A DNA stretch of 21,746 nucleotides from Strigomonas culicis (lineage: Eukaryota; Euglenozoa; Kinetoplastea; Trypanosomatida; Trypanosomatidae): positions 1 through 21,746 of the forward strand of contig AUXH01000319.1 of assembly GCA_000482145.1 (NCBI GenBank), given 5' to 3'. A program made the translations under genes and the position numbers. Positions 1 through 6,771 of the stretch are shown piece by piece. Position 1 is the stretch's first letter. Each line of letters starts with the position of its first letter. The notes beneath the pieces are model-generated. The model worked only from the letters and a program-made list of their open reading frames with translations, did not search any database and was not told the DNA's origin.

Positions 1-69
1 AACGCGCCGAAAGAAAGGCTCACAGTGACCTTGTTTGCCGTTCCGCCCCTCTTTCCTTGTAGTGGCACA

Positions 70-120
70 TTCACTCTTCTCTTCACTTCTCGCTTCTCTC
101 TTCTTCCCACTCCCCACTAG
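70..120 (+). promoter_or_regulatory. Predicted spliced-leader acceptor (polypyrimidine tract + AG)
   Basis: A nearly uninterrupted C/T tract of about 45 nt runs into an AG at 119-120, giving a 51-nt 5' leader before the ATG at 172. An earlier AG at 61-62 behind a shorter tract is a weaker alternative. Tract plus first AG is the usual trans-splicing signal in trypanosomatids; site choice is inferred. Confidence 0.6.
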
Positions 121-171
121 AGCTACTTTGACAGCTTAATCACTTAAGATAGCAAGCGTAAGGACGCCACC

Positions 172-664
172 ATGAGGACTCGTTACACGAAACTCAACCG
201 CAAAAGGCTAAGAGCAGTGCTGTTGATATTTGCTTGTGTTATCTTTACACTGCTTTTCTTTCTGTTCGTCGATTCTCTGCAGCTGATCTCTGATTCTGCA
301 GTTACTCACCTGGGAGGCACCGTATGTGCGGCGAACTTGACCGCTACTCCTCAAAGCGGCTTTGTGAGCGAGCCCATCGAAAGCACCGTGCTGATGCTGT
401 ACAACGGCCGCAACGCTAGCTATTGCTACAACAAGGACTACAGCGCCTCGGCCTCGCGGTCGCAGCCCGCGGACTGCATGGCGCACTTCGCGGAGCGGGT
501 GGACGTGCGCTGGTGCCGCGTGGCTGGCGTTCCTGAAGGTGCATGACCTGAACCTGCTGGCTGACGTGGCGCCTCACGATGAGACTTACTGCTTGGGCAT
601 GCTCTTCAGTGTGCACAGTGTGCTCCCGGTTGTTGCTAAGCATTGCGAGGACCGCTCTCGGTAG
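172..664 (+). pseudogene. Frameshifted small membrane-protein remnant
   Basis: The ATG at 172 sits in a good context (purine-rich, CCACC before it) and opens a 124-codon frame ending at 546. Residues about 14-37 form one strong hydrophobic segment after a basic N-terminus, a type II signal-anchor pattern, followed by a short lumenal stretch with Cys residues and NxS/T sites. Around 430-520 coding-like sequence moves into the +1 frame: from about 512 to the TAG at 662-664 that frame gives a protein-like tail (AAWLAFLKVHDLNLLADV...), whereas the original frame stops early. The first lumenal residues (TVC, then about 20 residues later TVLMLY) weakly resemble the same region of the Stealth-type protein encoded downstream (TVC...TVLLLF), so this may be the decayed N-terminus of a related gene. 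No enzyme domain is visible. It could instead be a real short protein ending at 546, or an assembly indel. Confidence 0.45.
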
Positions 665-1165
665 ATGACGTGCAACTAAGAGGGCGCGACCCACATGACG
701 GGTACATAACTTGGAGGCATGAAGACATCGTTGAACCTTCTTGCTCTTCACGGATTTCAGGTACCTGCGGAAGATATCGTAATGTAAATAAGCGCATATA
801 GCTTCTGCATATGTGTATTACAGAGAGTGGTATTATTTTATTTGGTATTTTTCGTTCTGTTTCTTGTACTGATTCAGTCTACACGCATAGTTCGTACCAT
901 ATATTGTCACTGCTTTTTTTTTTTCACTTCTTTTTATATTCTCATCGTCTTTCGTGTAAGGGAGACAATCTGTAAATGCTATTTCAAATATGTGAGAAGG
1001 GACAGTTGTTGTCAGGCTTGGAATGATATCTGAGTCTACGCCTGCGCAGGGTCGTCGTCTGTGTTGACGCTTCTTTATGAAAAGCACCGCATTTCACTTT
1101 TGCGTCCTCTTCTAAGGAAATCACAGTAGTGTTGTTTTGTGGAGGTGCTTTTTCACTGTTAAATT
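665..1165 (+). other. Intergenic spacer
   Basis: No credible gene. The first 120 nt have intermediate GC and many stops and may be further decayed coding sequence. From about 820 it becomes AT-rich with a long T-rich tract (about 910-957, AG at 959-960). A UGUAAAUA-type PUF motif lies at 783-790. The 3' end holds the acceptor region for the Stealth-type gene. Confidence 0.6.
1091..1116 (+). promoter_or_regulatory. Predicted SL acceptor of the Stealth-type gene
   Basis: A short pyrimidine-rich tract precedes AG at 1115-1116, giving a leader of about 49 nt with no ATG before 1166. The stronger tract ending at AG 959-960 is an alternative acceptor; using it would add about 155 nt to the leader and include an ATG at about 1077. 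Confidence 0.45.
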
Positions 1166-3286
1166 ATGGTTGGCGGACACACCCTATCTGCGGCTCCCGC
1201 GAGCGCACTAGAGCTCTCTGTGAAGGGCTCACTGCGGTCTGGATCGAGGGAGCGCGAGTGGCGGGGACTGCCACGGACGGCGGTGGCTGCGTTGCTCTGG
1301 ATGGGCACGCTATGGTTGGTCCTTCTCGTGTCCGGTGTGGATGTGGCGGTCGCCGGCAATAGCACGGGGCGCACTGTCTGCGACGATACGACGATGCGCA
1401 ACACAAGGCTGTCGCATCCACCCCCAGATGAAACTGTACTCCTCTTATTCGAATCCGACCGCGCGGCGAAGCACATGAATCGCGCGGTCCTCGGACAACA
1501 CTCGCGCGAGGCGCTGTGGCAGGAGAGCTTCGCAGAAGTGAGCGAGGCCTTTCTCCACGTCCCTCGCCACGCGGAACGCCAGACTCCAGAAGGAGAGGCA
1601 ACGGTCGGCACGAACAGTTCCTTTTTTAACTTTCTCCAGCAGCACCGCGCTTCTCTGTGGACGATACAAGGCCACCGCGCGCGTCCGCTGCAGCTTGACG
1701 TGGTGTACACCTTTGTCGACCCTACTGCCGCTTCGTTTCGAGCGCATGCTGAGAGGCGGCACATTAATTCCTTCCAGAGCGGGAAGTACTTCAGAGAGTG
1801 GGGTGAGCTGCGCCATTCTCTTCGCACGCTGCACCGCTTTGCTTCCGGACTGCAGCACTACCTGCGGCCGGATGCCGCCGCGCGCCACCTCCGTGACCGA
1901 TGGAACCTCACACTCGACCCCGGCTGGGACGGGGGTGCCTTCCGTGCCGCGACGGCGGGCGACAGCGCACTGGTGGTGCCACTGCTTCGCCGCGTCTACG
2001 TGGTGGTCGCGGCCCGGGACCAGGTGCCGGCGTGGCTGCAGCAGGGCGAGGGGCGCCGCGTGCGGGTGGTGACGCACGCGGAGCTCTTTCCCCCGCGCAC
2101 GCACGGGGAGGCCCTGCCCACGTTCAACTCCCTCGCCGTGGAGGCGCATCTGCACCGGCTGCCCGGCGCAACTCGTTTTCTGTGGTACTTCAACAACGAC
2201 ATGCTGCTCGGTGGGCGCGTCTCCGTGTTCGACCTCCTGCGGCCCCTGTCGCCCGCGCGCCACCGCCGGCGTCGGCGGGGGGCGATGGCTGCGGCCCTTG
2301 CACCCGCCCGCGCGCCGCCGCCTGCCGCGGGCCGCGCCAGCGCGTGCGTGACGGCCTCGCTCTTGCTCGAGCCCATTCTCCACAGTGCCGGCTACGCGTC
2401 CGCCCCCCCGCAGCCGGTGTGGCGCGCGGCGCGGCTGCGGCAGCGCGGCAGGGCGGCTGTGGCGCTGCTGCGGCGCCTCTGGCGTGCGCCGCCGTCCGCG
2501 GCGCGCACGCGGCCGGCGGCGCGGGAGGAGTACTCGCTGGACGGCGTGACGCAGCTGGAGGTGGCGCGCTCGCTGCGTGGGGTGCCGCCGACCCTCGTGT
2601 ACGCGCACATGCCCACCCTGCTCGACACGCACGTCTTGCGACGGATGCTGGAGTGCCCGACGAACGGCTTCCCGGCGGAGGTGGCTGCGCTGACCCGGCG
2701 GTACGAGCGACAGGGGAGCCAGCTGTCGCCCATCCATCTCTACCCCTTCTACGCCCTTGCCATGCGGCGCTCGCGGCTGCGGCACGAGCTCTGCACGCAG
2801 GGCGCGGTGGCGCGCGGCCACGGCGCCCCGTGCCCTCTGTGCGGCGACACCAACAGCCCCGAGCTGCAGCACCCACAGCTGGAGCGCCGCACCCCGTCGT
2901 CGGCGTTCGCCTTCCCGCCGCGCGCGGGGGACGAGCGGCGGCTGCGGCGGCTGCACCGCCGCACCGTCGGGCGCGAGGGGGTGTGGGAGGAGGGGGACGT
3001 CCCGCTGCGGCTGCGCGCCTTGTACATGGATGTGTGGCACCACGCCGGCGACAACACGGGACGCTTCTACATGATCGAGGACCTGCTGCGCGGGGGCATG
3101 GTGCTCGACGCCGTCCTTCGGGAGCAACGCGAGGCCACCCGCCCACCGCTCTTTATAACGGTGAACGACGACTTGGAGGACCGCGCCATCCGCCGCGACC
3201 CGGCGGCGCACAGAGCGCTCATGCAGCGCCTCCTTTACGCTTGCGCGAGGCAGTCTCCCCCGTCCCCGTGGGAGCGTCCTTCGTGA
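1166..3286 (+). CDS. Stealth-family (GNPTAB-like) sugar-phosphate transferase, type II membrane protein
   Basis: A 706-residue protein. Residues 41-62 are a hydrophobic signal anchor after a basic N-terminus, predicting a type II Golgi/ER protein with a lumenal catalytic domain. All four Stealth conserved regions are visible: CR1 at about 177-186 (LDVVYTFVDP); CR2 at about 208-352 (REWGELRHSLR, QVPAWL, VVTHAELFP, LPTFNSLAVEAHLHRLPG, YFNNDMLLG); CR3 at about 479-530 (AHMPTLLDTHVLRRML, then HLYPFYAL); CR4 at about 661-703 (PLFITVNDDLEDR ... SPPSPWE). Stealth proteins transfer hexose-1-phosphate from nucleotide sugars, as in bacterial phosphoglycan capsules and animal GlcNAc-1-phosphotransferase. 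The donor and acceptor here are unknown; surface phosphoglycan synthesis is an inference. Oddities: NND where an NDD is usual in CR2; an Arg/Ala/Pro-rich insert between CR2 and CR3 (about 361-455); and a small Cys cluster (C543, C556, C559) between CR3 and CR4. The start is the first in-frame ATG. Confidence 0.82.
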   Translation: MVGGHTLSAAPASALELSVKGSLRSGSREREWRGLPRTAVAALLWMGTLWLVLLVSGVDVAVAGNSTGRTVCDDTTMRNTRLSHPPPDETVLLLFESDRAAKHMNRAVLGQHSREALWQESFAEVSEAFLHVPRHAERQTPEGEATVGTNSSFFNFLQQHRASLWTIQGHRARPLQLDVVYTFVDPTAASFRAHAERRHINSFQSGKYFREWGELRHSLRTLHRFASGLQHYLRPDAAARHLRDRWNLTLDPGWDGGAFRAATAGDSALVVPLLRRVYVVVAARDQVPAWLQQGEGRRVRVVTHAELFPPRTHGEALPTFNSLAVEAHLHRLPGATRFLWYFNNDMLLGGRVSVFDLLRPLSPARHRRRRRGAMAAALAPARAPPPAAGRASACVTASLLLEPILHSAGYASAPPQPVWRAARLRQRGRAAVALLRRLWRAPPSAARTRPAAREEYSLDGVTQLEVARSLRGVPPTLVYAHMPTLLDTHVLRRMLECPTNGFPAEVAALTRRYERQGSQLSPIHLYPFYALAMRRSRLRHELCTQGAVARGHGAPCPLCGDTNSPELQHPQLERRTPSSAFAFPPRAGDERRLRRLHRRTVGREGVWEEGDVPLRLRALYMDVWHHAGDNTGRFYMIEDLLRGGMVLDAVLREQREATRPPLFITVNDDLEDRAIRRDPAAHRALMQRLLYACARQSPPSPWERPS

Positions 3287-3401
3287 GATCATGAAGGATG
3301 GTTCAACATACAAGGGAATTCATGAAGAAGAAAAAAGAATAGCCTTCCAGTACGATACACATATTAGAGCATGATCAGCTTGTTGCTTTGGTGAAACACA
3401 A

Positions 3402-3476
3402 TTTTTCTTTTTTGCGTCTTCATTTCACTGTATATTCACATTTTCCGCTGCTTACTGTTCTTTTCTGTACCTTTAG
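3402..3476 (+). promoter_or_regulatory. Predicted SL acceptor of first AP-like gene
   Basis: A T/C-rich tract ends in CTTTAG with AG at 3475-3476, predicting a leader of about 158 nt to the ATG at 3635. A second pyrimidine stretch (about 3536-3585) has its next AG at 3627-3628, only 6 nt before that ATG, and could serve as an alternative acceptor. Confidence 0.5.
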
Positions 3477-3555
3477 CGTGCCATTGTGCTTGCTTGTGTG
3501 GAAAACTATACATCATCTTGTATCACCCCTATTGCTACCGCTCTTTATCCTCCTT

Positions 3556-3612
3556 ATGGTTCTGTACTCTTTCCATCTTCACAATTTGGTTCGATACGTA
3601 CACGGCACTTGA
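3556..3612 (+). other. Upstream ORF, 18 codons
   Basis: If trans-splicing uses AG 3475-3476, the leader contains an out-of-frame ATG at 3556 followed by 18 sense codons (starting MVLYSFHL) and TGA at 3610-3612, ending 22 nt before the main ATG. It would be absent from messages spliced at 3627-3628. Confidence 0.4.
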
Positions 3613-3634
3613 CCATATTCGCTCGCAGCTCAAT

Positions 3635-6418
3635 ATGCTGTTTCCGAGTCGCAGACCCGGCCAGCACCCCGATGAAGCCACGCGTGCTGCTGCGCCCGTG
3701 CGGGACACGTTTCCTGTCTGTGAAGACGATCGCAAGCGAGCAGGGGCGGCGGTGATGCTGCGGGCGGCTACGAGCCCCTGTCCGCTCTCGCCCCCTCGTA
3801 CGTTCGCATGGCTGCCCGGCTGCGCCTTGCTCCGGCTGGTACTCTTGTACCTGACCGCCTGCCTGCTGATCCACGTGTCGTGGTGGTGTATGTACGGCTC
3901 CGCGCAGTGGCCCATCGCCTACGCGGGCACGTACCAAGGCAGCGCCTCCATGCGGCGCCTCCTGTGGTGGTCCGCGCTGGTGCTGGAGGTGCTGGCGTGC
4001 GAGCTGGTGCTGCTGCGGCTGCTCCCCGTTGTCCCGCTGCGCGCCGTGTGGGCGAAGGCGGCGGGTGGGGTGGGCGCGCCGCGCGGCGTGGCGGTTGGGC
4101 TCGACGGGTGTCGCCGGCCGTGGGGCGCTGCCGCCGCGGCGGCAGCGACCCCCCCCTCCACGCGCCTCACCCTCTTCGTTGTCGCACTGCTGCTGGCGCC
4201 CTTCATGGCCCAGGGGCTCATGTGGGGGATTGTGCGGTCTGCCGTGCCCCGCGCCTACCACCAGACACACGAGGTGGTGTACACACTGACGCGCTGTCTG
4301 TACGACGTGCTGTTTCTCTCCACCGCCGCGGTGGTGCTGTGCATGCAGGGGCTCAATCGTGTGGTGGCGCGCTGCCATCGGGCGCGGCTCGGCGCGCCGA
4401 GCCCTGCCGCCGCGCGCCCGCTGCTGCCCTACTACTGTCCGTCACTCATCGTCCTGCTGCTGCTGCTTTCTGTTGCGACCGGGTGGGCGATCCGCACCTC
4501 CGCGCGGATGGACGCGGTGGCCACCATGCGCGCGACGGTGCTCGGGAACACGGCGGGTAGGGACGCGGACTTCTGCCAGGCGGATGGCGGCACGCTGGAC
4601 TACGCGGCGCTGCGCCGCGCGTGGGTGCTGCCCGATCTTCACCCGCGCCGCTTTTTCAACTTCTACAGCGGGCCCACCCAGTGCCCGGCCCGCGTGGCGC
4701 TGTCCTACGTGGACGAGGCCGCACACGAGCTCGTGCTGACCGCCGCGTGCTCGTCCGCGGCGGGCGCGCCGCCGCCGCGGGTGTTCCTGGACTTGGCGCC
4801 GCACCACGCCTGGGCGGAGGCGAACCTGTCGGCCGCGCTCGCGGAGCTGTCCGTGTGCGTGCGCGGCGCCGCGGCGGAGGACCTGCTGCTGCACGAGGCG
4901 CCGGCGCGCGGGGCCGGCGGGCCGCCGCCGCTGCGGGCGGTGGAGGTGCGGCCCGGTGCGCTGCGCGCCGCGCGCCGGCCCCTCACCGCGGCGGAGCGGC
5001 GGCGCTTTCCGCTGTGGGGGAGCGGCGCCGTGACGGTGCCGCTCGGCCGCGTGGTGAGCTACGTGGTGCGCTGCGAGGCGCCGGATCACACAGAGGTGTG
5101 GCTGCACCCCCTCGACCGCGCGGCGGGCCGCGGGTGGGCCTGCCCACCGCCGCACGCACCGGCGGTGGCCGTGGCAGCAGAAGGCACGGGGGGTGCGGCG
5201 CGCGGGGCGGCTGGGGCGCAGGCGGCGCGTCCCCCGATGAACCTCCTCATCCTCATGCTAGACGCCGTCAGCCGGCCGGAGGTGCTGCGCTCGCTCCCCA
5301 CGTGGCGGCAGTGGCTGCAGGATTTCCAGCGCAGGCAGGCCGCGCGCGGCGCCGAGGGCCACCTCGTCGTGGAGGCGCGCGCGCACACCACCGTCGCACA
5401 CAGCACGCGGCCGAACCTCCTCGCCACCCTCGCGGGCGCGGCGGAGGTGGGGGTGGACGGGGAGCCGCTCAACGGAACCGTCCCGCCGTACGAGACATCC
5501 ATCTTCCGCCTCGCCAAGGCGCGCTACGGCTCCCGGGTGCACACCGCGGTGCTCGTGGGGTACTGTGAGGACTACATGAAGGAGTTCTTTCGGTATCCGA
5601 ACGCGACTTTTGGCGGCTTCGGGTCCGCCGTCGCCGGCGTCGACTCGTACGTGTTCGGTCCTTTCTGCGAGCGGCGCTACGCCACGACGGCGAGCAACTT
5701 CTACGGCCCTTACAGCATCGTGCGGCGCTGCCTCGGCCGCCGCCACGTGCATGAGCTGGTGCTGCGCTACATGCACAGCCTCGTCCGCCAGCAGCTGGAG
5801 CGCGTGCGCGTGGCGCGCGACAGCGGGGCTGCGGCGCAGGAGGCCTTCCTGTACTTCTTCAGCCTCATCGAGGGGCACGAGGGCACGCACGGCGTGCTGT
5901 ACCTGCTGGACGAGGCGCTGACGCGCTTCATGGTGGGCCTGGAGGAGGAGCTGCACTTTTTCGACGACCCCCGCAACGGCCTGCTGCTCTTCTCGGACCA
6001 TGGGAACCACATGGGGCCCTACTACATGACATACCCGGGCCTGCTCGAGCGCGCGCTGCCCTTCCTGGTGCTGGTCGTGCACCCCTCCGTGCTGCACACG
6101 GTCGATCGCGACAAGCGGCAGCCACGCGGCACCGCGCAGGCAAACCTGCTCTCGCGCACGCAGGGGTTCACCTCTCCGATGGACACGTACCGCACCTTGT
6201 GCGACCTGCTCCGCGTGCCCGCGGCGCGCGTGCCGGAAGCTGCGCCACCCCCCGCGTCGGAGCCGGCCTGGTATCCGTTTTCGCTGCTGGAGGCGCTGCC
6301 GGGGGAGATGACCCGGCACGCGAACCTCTCCCGCAGCCAGGGGTACCGCGCCATGTACGGTGCGCAGACGAAGGCCTCGCGGAAGCAGGCCGCCCAGTTC
6401 TGTGCGTACGATGCGTAG
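3635..6418 (+). CDS. Polytopic alkaline-phosphatase-superfamily protein, DUF229-like (paralogue A)
   Basis: From the first in-frame ATG (3635) the protein is 927 residues; the ATG at 3755 would give 887. About five hydrophobic helices occupy the N-terminal third, followed by a large, presumably lumenal or extracellular C-terminal region. Residues from about 537 carry alkaline-phosphatase-superfamily signatures arranged as in DUF229 proteins: LMLDAVSR (D543, metal ligand), HSTRPN (T591, likely nucleophile), EGHEGTH (H748, H752) and SDHG (D788, H789), then LERALPFLVLVVHP. Superfamily members include phosphatases, sulfatases and phosphoethanolamine or phosphoglycerol transferases, so phosphate transfer or hydrolysis on a glycan or lipid is likely, but the substrate is unknown. 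The paralogue directly downstream shares the topology, all these motifs and the RRxFNFYxG...C motif after the last helix. The preceding Stealth-type gene suggests a shared phosphoglycan pathway (inference). Very Ala/Arg-rich low-complexity stretches lie between the membrane region and the catalytic domain. Confidence 0.75.
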   Translation: MLFPSRRPGQHPDEATRAAAPVRDTFPVCEDDRKRAGAAVMLRAATSPCPLSPPRTFAWLPGCALLRLVLLYLTACLLIHVSWWCMYGSAQWPIAYAGTYQGSASMRRLLWWSALVLEVLACELVLLRLLPVVPLRAVWAKAAGGVGAPRGVAVGLDGCRRPWGAAAAAAATPPSTRLTLFVVALLLAPFMAQGLMWGIVRSAVPRAYHQTHEVVYTLTRCLYDVLFLSTAAVVLCMQGLNRVVARCHRARLGAPSPAAARPLLPYYCPSLIVLLLLLSVATGWAIRTSARMDAVATMRATVLGNTAGRDADFCQADGGTLDYAALRRAWVLPDLHPRRFFNFYSGPTQCPARVALSYVDEAAHELVLTAACSSAAGAPPPRVFLDLAPHHAWAEANLSAALAELSVCVRGAAAEDLLLHEAPARGAGGPPPLRAVEVRPGALRAARRPLTAAERRRFPLWGSGAVTVPLGRVVSYVVRCEAPDHTEVWLHPLDRAAGRGWACPPPHAPAVAVAAEGTGGAARGAAGAQAARPPMNLLILMLDAVSRPEVLRSLPTWRQWLQDFQRRQAARGAEGHLVVEARAHTTVAHSTRPNLLATLAGAAEVGVDGEPLNGTVPPYETSIFRLAKARYGSRVHTAVLVGYCEDYMKEFFRYPNATFGGFGSAVAGVDSYVFGPFCERRYATTASNFYGPYSIVRRCLGRRHVHELVLRYMHSLVRQQLERVRVARDSGAAAQEAFLYFFSLIEGHEGTHGVLYLLDEALTRFMVGLEEELHFFDDPRNGLLLFSDHGNHMGPYYMTYPGLLERALPFLVLVVHPSVLHTVDRDKRQPRGTAQANLLSRTQGFTSPMDTYRTLCDLLRVPAARVPEAAPPPASEPAWYPFSLLEALPGEMTRHANLSRSQGYRAMYGAQTKASRKQAAQFCAYDA

Positions 6419-6559
6419 ACATATGCTATCCCCGGGAAAGAGTTTCTGTGTGACCATGCGCTTCTTCACCGTGTGTGTCTTATCACCTTCGTGGTGCGCT
6501 GTGCTACCTTCGACAAGACACGTGTGTGAATGGACTCTCTACATTTCTGTGTAACGGAT

Positions 6560-6640
6560 CTTCTCCTACGCTTCTTTTCTCTATTTGATCGTTCCTCTCT
6601 GTTCTGGAAAGGGTCCCATTGTTGTCCTTGTTTCCTTGAG
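6560..6640 (+). promoter_or_regulatory. Predicted SL acceptor of second AP-like gene
   Basis: Pyrimidine tracts are followed by AG at 6610-6611 and by a second AG at 6639-6640. Either gives a leader of about 130-160 nt lacking upstream ATGs. Confidence 0.5.
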
Positions 6641-6667
6641 TAATTAGACTTCCGCGTGTTCATTAAA

Positions 6668-6688
6668 CAACAACAACAACAACAACAA
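6668..6688 (+). repeat. (CAA)7 microsatellite in 5' leader
   Basis: Seven perfect CAA units lie between the predicted acceptor and the ATG at 6772, so they would be part of the mature 5' UTR. CAA runs are unstructured and often favour translation initiation; that role is only suggested here. Confidence 0.85.
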
Positions 6689-6771
6689 AAAGAAGCGAAC
6701 TGCGTAAGCAAGCAGACAGAACATAAAGAAGTCACACAAAAGAGTAGGAACAACCATATCATCACAGCTTA

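Larger units (their letters stand above)
3287..3634 (+). other. Intergenic spacer / long 5' leader
   Basis: The spacer is AT-rich with purine-rich sequence just after the upstream stop, then a pyrimidine tract from about 3402. The open frame of the next gene extends back to 3494, but only through a TTG; base composition before 3635 is that of a spacer, so I leave it non-coding. A near-match to a PUF site (TGTATATT) is at 3430-3437. Confidence 0.6.
6419..6771 (+). other. Intergenic spacer
   Basis: About 350 nt with no gene. A pyrimidine-rich stretch (about 6560-6605) is followed by AG at 6610-6611, and a second by AG at 6639-6640; these are the likely SL acceptors of the next gene. The predicted leader is A-rich, carries a CAA repeat, and contains no ATG before 6772. 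Confidence 0.6.

Noticed and set aside
827..1033. Small hydrophobic open frame in the first spacer
   Set aside because: Phe/Leu/Val-rich translation of a T-rich polypyrimidine region, not coding composition.
1900..3294. 464-codon overlapping + frame inside the Stealth gene
   Set aside because: Gly/Ala/Arg/Pro-only composition typical of an out-of-frame read of GC-rich codons.
1445..3313. 622-codon antisense open frame over the Stealth gene
   Set aside because: Same composition effect; no domain or motif visible and the + strand frame carries all Stealth motifs.
3494..3634. N-terminal extension of AP-like paralogue A
   Set aside because: The frame is open but begins with TTG and lies in T-rich spacer containing a predicted acceptor; no in-frame ATG occurs before 3635.
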